Assembly (NCBI RefSeq): GCF_013282745.1
Contig: NZ_CP054044.1
Coordinates: 3,906,001-3,970,000 of the forward strand
Length of the DNA stretch: 64,000 nucleotides
Direction: 5' to 3'
DNA from: Yersinia bercovieri ATCC 43970
GTDB taxonomy: Bacteria > Pseudomonadota > Gammaproteobacteria > Enterobacterales > Enterobacteriaceae
This document shows, piece by piece, positions 26,149 to 35,081 of the stretch. Every line of letters begins with the position of its first letter. The first letter of the stretch is position 1. Under the pieces are notes generated by a model. That model did not search any database, was not told the origin of the DNA, and was given only the letters and a program-made list of their open reading frames with translations. The position numbers were made by a program, and so were the translations under genes.

Positions 26149-28164
26149 ATGTGGTTTTACAGATTTAAGCACGCTTTTATTGCGCTGTTGCTCCCATGGA
26201 TACTGGTTGTGGCCACCCAGCTAGCAGGACGAGTCTATCTGCTAACAGATTATGGTGACCCCGAGTCACTGGCTGGTTTATCAACTGACGTACAGCGTAT
26301 GTTTTTCATCGGTGGGCTGTTTGATGTTCGCATCGCCAGCTTGATGTTTGTTCCCTGCTTATTAATTGCGGGTCTGCTGGCGCTCAATAAAAGCAGCTTT
26401 CACCTCTGGCAGCGTTTTTGGCCCTGGTTTGCCACCCTCCTGGGCACCCTCGTCACCATACTCACCGTGGGAAATATTTTCTATTACGCGACCTATCAGC
26501 GGCCGATTGATATCTTTATTTTCGGGCTGGCGGAAGATGATACCGTCGCGGTGCTAAAAACCCTGTGGAGTGACTATCCGGTTATTCGCAGCGTGATTTG
26601 CCTAACGCTGTTTGTGGTCGCAATTTTGTGGATCTGTCGCCGCTGGCAGCAAAAAATTAGCAGTTGGCCTGAACAACGCAGCTGTATCGCCGTGGCCGCC
26701 ATTTCAACGTTGGTTATTCTGGCCGTCAGTTTTATCGGCACCCGCGGCTCTCTGGGGACCTTTCCGCTTCGACAGTCAGATGCCCAGGTTTCAGATGTTA
26801 ACTTATTGAATATGCTGACGCCGAGCGGCCCAATGGCCCTGACCTGGGCGGTTAAGGCCCATCGTGAATATAGCAATTTCCCTCCAGCCACCAACCAGCA
26901 GGGGGAAGAGCTACTTAGTCAGTTTTTAGCTCAGCCCACCGAGGCGAGTTTCAAGCCATTTATGGCGAAAACGCTCCCTAACCCTATCGCGAAAAAATCC
27001 CCACCTAATGTTGTTTTCACCGTGATGGAGAGTATGGGCTATCACCTTGAAGAGTATGACCGCCCGGATCGTGACCTATTCGGCGCACTAAAACAGCACT
27101 GGCAAACTGACTGGCGCTTTAGCCGTTTTATCTCCGAAGGGAATGGCACTATTGATAGCCTAAGCCGCTTCTTTGTCCGCAGCCCAAACAGTAACATTAG
27201 CCAGTCCTACGCTCAAAATACTGATTTTTCTAGCAATATGTTTAAGCCCTTTCTGGCTAACGGCTATAAAATCATTTTCGTCACTTCAGGTAACGGCTCC
27301 TGGCGCAATCTGAATCAGTTCCTGCCTCACTTAGGCGTCAGTGAATTTGTTGAACAAAACGGTTTGAAAAAGCGCTATCCAGAAGCCGAAGCCAGCACCT
27401 GGGGTGTCCCTGATGAATTTATGTTCCGCTACATCAAAGAGCGTTTAGCTCAGGCCGACAAAGTGGGTGAGCACGTCTTGATCATGTCAATGTCGACTAC
27501 CCATCATCCGCCATTCAAAGCGCCTAATAGCTATGCGAAGACCGATATCAAATTGTCCGATGCGGAAAAACTGCGGCTGAGCAATCTGGCTAGCGGTAAG
27601 CAGCTGGATGAGGTATTCCATACCCTGCGTTACACCAATGATCAGCTAGGGCAATTTATCAGTTGGGTAAAAAAGCAGCCATTAGGTGAGCACACGATTA
27701 TTGCCGCGACGGGTGACCATAATATTCGTGGTATCAGCTATCCTGACAACAGAGAACTGGCCCTTAGCCGCGCAGTTCCATTCTATCTTTATGTCCCTCA
27801 GGGCTATCGTCAGAACCGCCATTTTGATGCATCCCGTGTGGGCAGCCATAAAGATATCTGGCCGACGTTGTATCAACTTAGCCTGTCAGAAGCCCCCTAC
27901 TACCGGACCGGTTGCGATTTGCTGTCTGAAAAGCCGGATGCGCTCTGGTGTCAGGGCTACAACCCTGAACTGTTGATCACTGAGCAAGGGAGTTTCACTT
28001 TAGCGGGCAAAGGGGAGTTCCATCCCTGGGCTGATAAACAGGGGCTATTACTGGGCGCCGCTCAACCAATGGACGCGGAACAGGAGAAAACCTTTAATCG
28101 GTGGCAAGCATTTACGCCACTGCTGTCATGGCAATTAAACAAACAGGTTCAGGAGTTGAAATAG
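26149..28164 (+). CDS. LTA synthase family membrane protein (alkaline phosphatase/sulfatase fold)
   Basis: A 671-residue protein with about five N-terminal membrane helices and an extracytoplasmic LtaS-type domain. Motifs visible are PNVVFTVMESMGY (metal site Glu), the likely nucleophile Thr in GNGTIDSLSRF, SMSTTHHPPF, and ATGDHNIRG with metal-ligand Asp and His. Relatives transfer phosphoglycerol or phosphoethanolamine to glycans or lipids, such as OpgB on periplasmic glucans. The target here is not known. The ATG at 26149 follows aaagga. It lies immediately left of the IS-bounded island. Confidence 0.82.
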   Translation: MWFYRFKHAFIALLLPWILVVATQLAGRVYLLTDYGDPESLAGLSTDVQRMFFIGGLFDVRIASLMFVPCLLIAGLLALNKSSFHLWQRFWPWFATLLGTLVTILTVGNIFYYATYQRPIDIFIFGLAEDDTVAVLKTLWSDYPVIRSVICLTLFVVAILWICRRWQQKISSWPEQRSCIAVAAISTLVILAVSFIGTRGSLGTFPLRQSDAQVSDVNLLNMLTPSGPMALTWAVKAHREYSNFPPATNQQGEELLSQFLAQPTEASFKPFMAKTLPNPIAKKSPPNVVFTVMESMGYHLEEYDRPDRDLFGALKQHWQTDWRFSRFISEGNGTIDSLSRFFVRSPNSNISQSYAQNTDFSSNMFKPFLANGYKIIFVTSGNGSWRNLNQFLPHLGVSEFVEQNGLKKRYPEAEASTWGVPDEFMFRYIKERLAQADKVGEHVLIMSMSTTHHPPFKAPNSYAKTDIKLSDAEKLRLSNLASGKQLDEVFHTLRYTNDQLGQFISWVKKQPLGEHTIIAATGDHNIRGISYPDNRELALSRAVPFYLYVPQGYRQNRHFDASRVGSHKDIWPTLYQLSLSEAPYYRTGCDLLSEKPDALWCQGYNPELLITEQGSFTLAGKGEFHPWADKQGLLLGAAQPMDAEQEKTFNRWQAFTPLLSWQLNKQVQELK

Positions 28165-28234
28165 CTGAAATAGAAAATAGAAAGCAGCTGTGAGGGTGGC
28201 AATAATGTTTATATCTGCACTATTGCCATCAAAT

Positions 28235-29220
28235 GGCTTTGTTGAATAAATCGAACTTTTACTGAGTTAAAGGATCAGATCACGCATCATCCGGCAACAC
28301 TGGTCGTCCCATGACAAAGCAGAAGTTTAAAGTCACTAACTGGCGCAACTACAACAAGGCCCTCATCAACCGCGGGGACGGCCTCAGCACTATTCTGATC
28401 TCGCCATCACCACTGTCCTGGTCGTTAAACGTGTATTCCGCCTGACCCTGCGAGCCGCACAGGGCTTTATTGATTCCATTTTTGCCATGATGGATGTTCC
28501 TCTTCGCTGTCCGGATTACACCAGTGTCAGCAAGCGGGCAAAGTCGGTTAATGTCAGTTTTAAAACGCCCACCCGGGGTGAAATTGCGCATCTGGTTATC
28601 GACACCACCGGCTTAAAAGTCTTCGGTGAGGGGGAGTGGAAAGTCAAAAAGCACGGCAAAGAGCGCCGTCGTATCTGGCGAAAACTGCATCTGGCTGTTG
28701 ATGCGAGTACGCATGAAGTCATCTGCGCGGACCTGTCGCTGAACAACGTCACGGACGCTGAAGCTTTCCCGGGACTTATCCGGCAGACCCACCGAAAAAT
28801 CAGGTCAGCGGCGGCGGACGGAGCTTACGATACACGGCGATGTCATGACGAACTACGTCGCAAGAAAATCAGCGCGCTCATTCCTCCCCGGAAGGGAGCT
28901 GGCTACTGGTCAGGTGAGTATGCAGACCGTAATCGTGCTGTTGCGAATCAACGGCTGAGCGGGAGCAATGCACGGTGGAAATGGACAACAGATTACAACC
29001 GTCGGTCGATAGCGGAAACGGCGATGTACAGTATAAAGCAGTTGTTCGGTGGTTCGCTGACGTTGCGTGACTACGATGGTCAGGTTGCAGAGGCTTTGGC
29101 CATGGTGCGTGCGCTGAACAAAATGACGAAGGCAGGCATGCCAGAAAGCGTGCGTATTATCTGACAACTGCAACCGGCTACGAAGATGCTTGCCCAAAAT
29201 CTGATTTATTCAACAAAGCC
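28235..29220 (+). mobile_element. IS903-like element (IS5 family), internally deleted
   Basis: Both ends are the 18-bp inverted repeat GGCTTTGTTGAATAAATC (28235-28252 and 29203-29220). The element is 986 bp, shorter than full-length IS903. The 9 bp on each side (ccatcaaat and acgcggggt) are not a target duplication, so it has recombined since insertion or marks a rearrangement point. Its right end runs straight into a DUF4942 gene fragment. Confidence 0.9.
28311..29164 (+). pseudogene. IS903-type transposase, disrupted by internal deletion
   Basis: The N-terminus MTKQKFKVTNWRNYNKAL is followed at about 28379 by a jump to RPQHYSDLAITTVLV in another frame. By comparison with IS903, about 70 bp are missing there, a number that breaks the frame. 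The rest is intact: the DDE-type core with HLVIDTTGLKVFGEGEWKV, AAADGAYDTR and NRRSIAETAMY. The deleted protein cannot be full length, so the element is probably immobile by itself. Confidence 0.85.
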
Positions 29221-29620
29221 ACGCGGGGTCATCAATTTATTCAAAGGATTATCCTGGCATTATAAAACCAACAGTCCATGCCAATTTGGCAAAAAAATAA
29301 TCATCAGCAATTTGGTCAGTTGCAACCGATGGGGCTTTACCCTGAACCACGGTTCCCGGCGAGACCTGGAGCGCATGTTGCACTTGCTGGACGGTAAAGT
29401 GATCCCGGATAACCGGGGCGATGTGACAAGCCGGTTGTATGAGCATATTAGTGCCAATCCGCATATAGCGAAAGTTTATGAAGACGATTACTTTTCGATA
29501 AAATACTTTATGAAGGGATCAGCGCACCTGACATTTAGAAAACTTTCATTGATTGACAAGATGAATGCTATCGTGGCGAAACATTACCCAGGCGTGCTGC
29601 CGGAACGTACAACCAGGTAA
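29221..29620 (+). pseudogene. DUF4942 protein, 3' fragment (left island copy)
   Basis: Sequence after the IS end reads VINLFKGLSWHYKTNSPCQFGKK, RWGFTL, VIPDNRGDVTSRLYEHISANP and VYEDDYFSIKYFMKGSAHLTF, a DUF4942 C-terminus. The N-terminal part is lost at the IS boundary. Such genes are typical of integrative islands (YeeUV/CP4-57 type) in enterobacteria; function is not established. A second remnant lies at 41656-41873 in the same orientation. Confidence 0.8.
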
Positions 29621-29819
29621 TGCGACCTCCGTCTTACTTTCTTTGCATGGCTGGCAAGTACGTCTCTGGCGGATCATAAAACCTCTGTAGAAAACTGAAG
29701 CGATAGCCCAGATCTTACCGGGTATGTTGAAGATCAGGCTAATTGAGTCGATCACTCGTTAATTAGCATTTGACTTAACTTAGCTTAAAAGGCAATATTT
29801 CTCTATAGAGGAGTATTCT

Positions 29820-30143
29820 GTGTTTAATGTAATTTTACATGATGAAGTGCCTGATGAAATAGCAGGTTTACCGCCAGTCATCAGGGCTAAAATGATCCGC
29901 CTGATTGATAAGCTTAAAATGAATGCCACGGCATTACGAGAGCCCGACAGCAAACCCGTCAGAGACGGTTTGTTTGAACTCAGAACGATGGGAACCGATA
30001 TTGCCAGGGGATTGTATGTTTACCAGAAAGGAAAAAATATCTATCTACTGCGCGTGTTCATCAAGAAAACGCAGAAATTACCGTCAGGGGAGATAACCCT
30101 CGCGTTTGAGCGATTAGAGGAGATGCTACATGACAAAAGTTAA
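29820..30143 (+). CDS. HigB/RelE-type toxin (Gp49-like) of a type II toxin-antitoxin pair
   Basis: A 107-residue basic protein of the phage-derived Gp49-like/HigB group. The features are ELPPVIRAKMIRLIDKL-like helices, then LFELRTMGTDIARGLYVYQ and YLLRVFIKKTQKLP, the usual strand pattern ending FIKKTQK(T/L)P. It likely cleaves mRNA on the ribosome. The start is a GTG at 29820 with aggag seven bases upstream. Its 3' end overlaps the antitoxin gene by 14 bp; toxin-first order is typical of HigBA. Confidence 0.85.
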   Translation: MFNVILHDEVPDEIAGLPPVIRAKMIRLIDKLKMNATALREPDSKPVRDGLFELRTMGTDIARGLYVYQKGKNIYLLRVFIKKTQKLPSGEITLAFERLEEMLHDKS

Positions 30144-30417
30144 AGGTATTGCCTGGGATACCGTCAGGGCTGATTTAATGTCTGACCCAGAAGTACAAGC
30201 CGCTTATGAAGCCGAAGAGCGTAAAGAGCGTTTACAGATAATGCTGGCAGAATGGCGTCGCCATGCAGGATTAACCCGTGCGCAGGTTGCAGAACGAATG
30301 GGGGTAACACCGCCCACAGTTTCCCGCATGGAGTCTAATATCGTTAAAGCGAGCCTTGACACATTAGTCAGGTATGCCCATGCATGCGGTATTAAACATC
30401 CTCAGATTACATTATAG
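30130..30417 (+). CDS. HigA/XRE-family antitoxin
   Basis: A 95-residue DNA-binding antitoxin. The N-terminal part (KGIAWDTVRADLMSDPEVQAAYE) is the toxin-contact region typical of these proteins, followed by an XRE helix-turn-helix: AGLTRAQVAERMGVTPPTVSRMES. It overlaps the toxin gene by 14 bp, which couples translation. It should neutralise the toxin and repress the pair. Confidence 0.87.
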   Translation: MTKVKGIAWDTVRADLMSDPEVQAAYEAEERKERLQIMLAEWRRHAGLTRAQVAERMGVTPPTVSRMESNIVKASLDTLVRYAHACGIKHPQITL

Positions 30418-30599
30418 TTGATGTTCAGGGTGGTTCCGTGATGCGGCCCCCCCTGAATGATATGTAATATTCTCGCAGGAGAAAAAATCATCAAACCTAT
30501 TCCCTTTTTGATGCAAAACATTCCGGGGGCCTTAACGGGGGCCTCTACATTTATCGAATACAATAATATCGTTTAATAACAACGCATAATGTAGTTTAT

Positions 30600-30622
30600 T
30601 TCGATTCCGAGTCCGGGCACCA
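30600..30622 (+). other. Orphan 3' end of tRNA-Phe: island attachment-site footprint
   Basis: The 23 bp are identical to the T-loop, acceptor 3' strand and CCA of tRNA-Phe (tcgattccgagtccgggcac plus CCA). The rest of a tRNA is absent. Integrative islands that use tRNA-Phe leave such a copy at one end. A terminator follows, as after a real tRNA gene. No integrase gene is present nearby. Confidence 0.8.
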
Positions 30623-30631
30623 TATTTAGAG

Positions 30632-30656
30632 AAACCAGCTTAACGGCTGGTTTTTT
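30632..30656 (+). terminator. Terminator following the tRNA-Phe fragment
   Basis: AAACCAGC and GCTGGTTT form an 8-bp stem and are followed by T residues. Confidence 0.85.
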
Positions 30657-30678
30657 GCTTTCTGGCGTTTGACTCTCC

Positions 30679-30745
30679 ATCGAACGCCGTTCGATTATTC
30701 GCCCTGCCAGCAGGACTCACCCCTTCGGGGCCGTCGCAAGCGACG
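30679..30745. repeat. Cluster of compact palindromes
   Basis: ATCGAACG-c-CGTTCGAT (30679-30695), CCCC-ttc-GGGG (30720-30730) and CGTCGC-aa-GCGACG (30732-30745) lie within 67 bp. They sit between the tRNA-Phe fragment and ddhD, in a 448-bp gene-free stretch, and may belong to the mobile element that left the attachment site. Confidence 0.55.
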
Positions 30746-30865
30746 TTCAACACCGCTGCGCGGGTTGTCCGAGATCGACGCATTCCTGCTTAAGCTCATA
30801 ATAATGGCAACCCCTAAATAGATAGTATATTCTAATAGACTTTCAAAATTCGAATCCGGTAATCC

Positions 30866-31855
30866 ATGGTTTCAGTAAAACTTCATGATGGACAGACATT
30901 CAGTTCCGACCTTGGCACTTCGCTGCTGGACAGCGCCAAAGCAGCGGGCATTACATTGGAATACAGCTGTCGCACGGGTCGTTGCGGCGTGTGCAAAGCC
31001 ACCGTACTCAGCGGTGATACTGAAGCTCACAGGGAAGAAACGTCACTGACTACCGAGGAAATTGCAGCGGGAGTGATTCTTACCTGCTGCCGCCATGCCA
31101 TAAGCGATGTCGAGATTGATGCCGAAGACATTGGCGCTCTGGGCGACATCGAGGTCAAAACTCTCCCTTGCCGCATTGATACGATCACCCGTTTGGCTGA
31201 TAACGTTGTGGAAGTACTCTTGCGAGTGCCTCCCGCCAGCAAGCTGCATTACCTTCCGGGTCAATATCTGGATGTGATCGGTGATGGCGGCCTGCGTCGC
31301 AGCTACTCTATTGCCAATGCCCCACGCACCGACGGTAAGCTGGAACTGCAGATCCGCGAAGTCGAACAAGGCGCGATGTCAAGATACTGGTTCGGCAGCG
31401 CCAAACCGAATGATCTACTTCGTCTAGAAGGCCCACTCGGCACCTTCTGCTTGCGAGACAAAGACGCCAGCACAATCGTGTTTCTCGCTACTGGCACCGG
31501 TATTGCGCCAGTGAAGGCGATGCTTGAGCAACTGCTAAACAACCCGGCTCTGGCAGAAGGTAAGAAAATTCTCATATACTGGGGCGGGCGTACCGTAGAT
31601 GATATTTATTGGGCCCCCCATTTCGAGAGTCTGAACGCGGTGTTTATTCCGGTATTGTCGCGAGCCGGCGCGGACTGGCAGGGGCGTACAGGCTACGTAC
31701 AGAACGTCCTGCTGGATGATGGAATCGACCTCACTAAGGCGGTGGTTTACGCCTGTGGTTCGGAAAGCATGATTCATTCCGCCCGCGAAGCACTGACTAT
31801 TGCTGGGTTACCTGTGAAACACTTTTACTCCGATGCATTCGTGAGTTCGAACTAA
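30866..31855 (+). CDS. ddhD: CDP-6-deoxy-delta-3,4-glucoseen reductase (E3)
   Basis: A 329-residue NADH-dependent flavo-iron-sulfur reductase. The N-terminal plant-type 2Fe-2S domain has the cysteines in EYSCRTGRCGVCKA and TCC. A FAD domain (RSYSIANAP) and a NAD domain (FLATGTGIAPVKAML, YACGSE) follow. It supplies electrons to DdhC in making CDP-4-keto-3,6-dideoxyglucose. First gene of the yersiniose operon; the RBS is weak and no JUMPstart/ops element was seen upstream. Confidence 0.92.
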   Translation: MVSVKLHDGQTFSSDLGTSLLDSAKAAGITLEYSCRTGRCGVCKATVLSGDTEAHREETSLTTEEIAAGVILTCCRHAISDVEIDAEDIGALGDIEVKTLPCRIDTITRLADNVVEVLLRVPPASKLHYLPGQYLDVIGDGGLRRSYSIANAPRTDGKLELQIREVEQGAMSRYWFGSAKPNDLLRLEGPLGTFCLRDKDASTIVFLATGTGIAPVKAMLEQLLNNPALAEGKKILIYWGGRTVDDIYWAPHFESLNAVFIPVLSRAGADWQGRTGYVQNVLLDDGIDLTKAVVYACGSESMIHSAREALTIAGLPVKHFYSDAFVSSN

Positions 31856-31873
31856 TACTAATAAGGAACGGTT

Positions 31874-32647
31874 ATGAAAGCGGTCATTCTGGCTGGTGGG
31901 CTCGGCACGCGTTTAAGCGAAGAAACCGGTACGCGGCCGAAGCCTATGGTTAAAATCGGCGGCAAGCCGATTCTGTGGCACATCATGAAAATGTACTCTT
32001 CCCATGGCATCAATGATTTCATCATTTGCTGTGGCTACAAGGGTTACATGATCAAGGAATACTTCGCTAACTACTTCCTGCATACGTCGGACATCACGTT
32101 CAACATGCGCGAAAACACCATGAAGATTCACGATCAGCGTGCTGAAGACTGGCATGTGACATTGGTCGACACGGGCGAAACGTCGATGACCGGTGGCCGC
32201 CTGCGCCGTGTGGCAGACTATGTGCGCGATGAAGAGGCTTTTTGCTTCACCTACGGTGATGGCGTGGGAAGCATGGACATCAGCGCTGCCGTCGCCTTCC
32301 ACAAGAGCCACGGCAAAGCTGCCACGCTCACCGCGACTTTTCCACCAGGCCGCTTTGGCGCGCTGGATATGAATGAAGGCCAAGTTCTGAACTTCAAAGA
32401 AAAACCTAAAGGCGATGGCGCCATGATCAATGGCGGCTTCTTTGTGCTTTCTCCTCAGGTGCTAGATTACCTAGAAGGGGACAGCACGGTCTGGGAACAG
32501 GGCCCGCTGATGAGCCTCGCCGAACAGGGCCAACTGATGGCCTTCGAGCACCCGGGCTTCTGGCAACCGATGGACACCCTGCACGACAAAAATCTGCTTG
32601 AGAAGTTGTGGCAGAGCGGCAACGCACCTTGGAAAACCTGGGACTGA
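31874..32647 (+). CDS. ddhA: Glucose-1-phosphate cytidylyltransferase
   Basis: A 257-residue sugar nucleotidyltransferase making CDP-glucose from CTP and glucose-1-phosphate, the first step of CDP-dideoxysugar pathways. The start MKAVILAGGLGTRLSEETG carries the nucleotide-binding signature, followed by RPKPMVKIGGKPILWH and FTYGDGVG. Length is normal for RfbF/DdhA. It begins 18 bp after ddhD, with an aaggaa RBS. Confidence 0.95.
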   Translation: MKAVILAGGLGTRLSEETGTRPKPMVKIGGKPILWHIMKMYSSHGINDFIICCGYKGYMIKEYFANYFLHTSDITFNMRENTMKIHDQRAEDWHVTLVDTGETSMTGGRLRRVADYVRDEEAFCFTYGDGVGSMDISAAVAFHKSHGKAATLTATFPPGRFGALDMNEGQVLNFKEKPKGDGAMINGGFFVLSPQVLDYLEGDSTVWEQGPLMSLAEQGQLMAFEHPGFWQPMDTLHDKNLLEKLWQSGNAPWKTWD

Positions 32648-32654
32648 GAACGAT

Positions 32655-33743
32655 ATGAAAGCTTCTGTCTCCGCTGACTTCTGGAAAGGTAAAAAGGTCT
32701 TCCTCACCGGTCATACTGGTTTCAAGGGTAGTTGGCTGGCTTTATGGCTACAGGACATGGGTGCTCAGGTGAAAGGCTTTGCCTTAGCGCCGCCAACTAC
32801 GCCTTCATTGTTCGAACAGGCACAGGTTGAAAGGGGTATAGAGTCGCAGATAGGCGACATTCGTGACCTACATGCCGTTACTGATAGCATGGTTGCCTTC
32901 AATCCAGACATACTGATTCACATGGCGGCTCAACCGCTGGTTAGACTGTCGTACCGCGAGCCTGTCGAAACCTACTCCACCAACGTCATGGGCACCGTTC
33001 ATGTGTTGGAGGCCGCGCGTAAGTGTCCCGCCCTACGTGCTATCGTGAATGTCACCACCGACAAATGTTACGAGAACCAAGAATGGGAATGGGGCTATCG
33101 CGAGAATGAACCCATGGGTGGCCACGATCCGTACAGCAACAGTAAGGGCTGTGTGGAATTGGTCACCAGTGCTTATCGCAACTCATTCTTTAATACCGAA
33201 CACTCCGCTGTATTGGCCTCGGCACGCGCCGGCAATGTCATCGGGGGAGGCGATTGGGCCGACGACCGGTTGATTCCGGACATCCTGCGTGCTGTCGAAC
33301 AGAGCAAGCCCGTTGTCGTGCGTAACCCGAAGGCCACCCGCCCTTGGCAGCACGTACTTGAGCCGCTAAGCGGTTACCTTGTTCTGGCCCAACACCTATG
33401 GGAGCATGGCCAATCATTTGCTCAGGGCTGGAACTTCGGTCCTCGCGACGAAGATGCTCAACCAGTCGAATGGATACTCGATCACATGGTGCAGGCCTGG
33501 GGGGATGGCGCTAGCTGGCAGCTTGACAGCGACCCGCAACCGCACGAAGCACGCTATTTAAAACTGGATATATCCAAGGTCCGCACTCACCTGAAGTGGG
33601 AACCAACATGGGGCTTGGAGACGACACTCACTCGCATCGTCAACTGGCATCGCGCCTGGTTGCAGAGCGATGACATGCATGCCCGTTGCATCGAAGAAAT
33701 CAATAGCTACATGGCAGCTATGCCACTGGCACTTAACCGATAA
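32655..33743 (+). CDS. ddhB: CDP-glucose 4,6-dehydratase
   Basis: A 362-residue extended SDR-family enzyme making CDP-4-keto-6-deoxyglucose. The Rossmann motif is TGHTGFKGSW near the N-terminus. The active-site YxxxK appears as YSNSKG and the Thr in NVTTDKCYEN. The ATG at 32655, 7 bp after the ddhA stop, gives the usual N-terminus; an upstream in-frame start inside ddhA is not used. Confidence 0.95.
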   Translation: MKASVSADFWKGKKVFLTGHTGFKGSWLALWLQDMGAQVKGFALAPPTTPSLFEQAQVERGIESQIGDIRDLHAVTDSMVAFNPDILIHMAAQPLVRLSYREPVETYSTNVMGTVHVLEAARKCPALRAIVNVTTDKCYENQEWEWGYRENEPMGGHDPYSNSKGCVELVTSAYRNSFFNTEHSAVLASARAGNVIGGGDWADDRLIPDILRAVEQSKPVVVRNPKATRPWQHVLEPLSGYLVLAQHLWEHGQSFAQGWNFGPRDEDAQPVEWILDHMVQAWGDGASWQLDSDPQPHEARYLKLDISKVRTHLKWEPTWGLETTLTRIVNWHRAWLQSDDMHARCIEEINSYMAAMPLALNR

Positions 33744-33764
33744 TTAGATTGAACAGGAAATACT

Positions 33765-35078
33765 ATGACCCCCGATATGCTCCGTCAGGAAATCAGCCAA
33801 CTCGTTGAGCGCTACGCCCAAACTGCCTTGGCGGCTAAACCTTTTGTCGGGGGCGAAACTGTCATCCCTCCATCGGGTAAAGTAATCGGCGCACGTGAAC
33901 TGCAACTGATGGTTGAGGCCTCGCTGGACGGCTGGCTGACCACTGGTCGTTTCAACGCTGAATTCGAGAAGAAACTAGCTGCGTTTTTGGGCGTGAACTA
34001 CCTGCTGACCGTGAACTCAGGTTCTTCGGCCAACTTGGTTGCGTTCAGCACCCTAACTTCACCGAAACTGGGTGATCGTGCAATCAAAAAAGGCGACGAA
34101 GTCATTGGCGTTGCTGCGGGTTTCCCGACTACTGTTAACCCGATCGTTCAGTTCGGCGCGATCCCTGTGTTCGTCGATGTTGAAATGAACACCCACAACA
34201 TCAATGCAGACTTGATCGAAGCCGCCATCACGCCGAAGACCAAGGCCATCATGCTCGCTCACACCTTGGGCAACCCATTCAATCTGAGCAAGGTGAAAGC
34301 ACTGTGTGAAAAGTACAACCTGTGGCTGGTCGAAGATTGCTGTGACGCGCTGGGCGCGACATACGACGGCAAAATGGTCGGTACCTTTGGCGATATCGCC
34401 ACGCTCAGCTTCTACCCTGCCCACCACATCACCATGGGTGAAGGTGGCGCTGTGTTTACGAACAACGCTCAACTGAGACTGATCGCCGAGTCGTTCCGTG
34501 ATTGGGGCCGTGACTGCTATTGCGCGCCAGGTTGCGACGACACCTGCGGCAATCGTTTCGGACAGAAATTCGGTAGCCTGCCACAAGGTTACGATCACAA
34601 GTATGTGTACGCACACTTGGGCTACAACCTGAAAATCACTGACATGCAAGCCGCCTGCGGCTTGGCCCAGTTGGAAAGCGCGCCGACATTCATCGAGACC
34701 CGCAAGCGCAACTTCAAGCTACTGAAAGAGCGTTTGTCCAGCCTCAGCGCCTTCTTGGAAATCGCCGAGCCTACGCCTAACAGTGACCCATCTTGGTTCG
34801 GTTTCCCAGTGACCTTGAAAGAAACTGCAGGCGTTAAGCGTGTAGACTTGCTAAAGTTTCTTGATCAACACAAGATCGGCACTCGGCTTCTTTTCGCAGG
34901 CAACCTGACTCGCCAGCCGTACTTCCATGATGTGGAATTCCGCGTGGTGGGCGAACTGACCAACACCGATCGCACCATGAACCAGACCTTCTGGCTGGGC
35001 GTACAACCGTCGTTGGGTCAGGAACATTTCGATTACGTTGGTGAAAAACTGGAAGAGTTCTTCGGGATCGGTTTCTAA
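33765..35078 (+). CDS. ddhC: CDP-4-keto-6-deoxyglucose 3-dehydrase (E1)
   Basis: A 437-residue aminotransferase-fold enzyme that uses PMP and a 2Fe-2S cluster to remove the C3 hydroxyl with DdhD. The usual PLP lysine is replaced by His220, in FYPAHHITMGEGG, the hallmark of E1. Iron-sulfur cysteines are visible in DCYCAPGCDDTCG. The product, CDP-4-keto-3,6-dideoxyglucose, is the branch point to abequose, paratose, ascarylose and yersiniose. Here yerE follows directly. Confidence 0.96.
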   Translation: MTPDMLRQEISQLVERYAQTALAAKPFVGGETVIPPSGKVIGARELQLMVEASLDGWLTTGRFNAEFEKKLAAFLGVNYLLTVNSGSSANLVAFSTLTSPKLGDRAIKKGDEVIGVAAGFPTTVNPIVQFGAIPVFVDVEMNTHNINADLIEAAITPKTKAIMLAHTLGNPFNLSKVKALCEKYNLWLVEDCCDALGATYDGKMVGTFGDIATLSFYPAHHITMGEGGAVFTNNAQLRLIAESFRDWGRDCYCAPGCDDTCGNRFGQKFGSLPQGYDHKYVYAHLGYNLKITDMQAACGLAQLESAPTFIETRKRNFKLLKERLSSLSAFLEIAEPTPNSDPSWFGFPVTLKETAGVKRVDLLKFLDQHKIGTRLLFAGNLTRQPYFHDVEFRVVGELTNTDRTMNQTFWLGVQPSLGQEHFDYVGEKLEEFFGIGF

Positions 35079-35081
35079 CTT

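Noticed and set aside
25775..26224. 149-codon rightward frame before the LtaS-like gene
   Set aside because: Repetitive, low-complexity peptide driven by the 15-bp tandem repeat; overlaps the true gene start.
34059..34649. 196-codon leftward reading frame
   Set aside because: Antisense shadow of ddhC; composition typical of a complementary frame.
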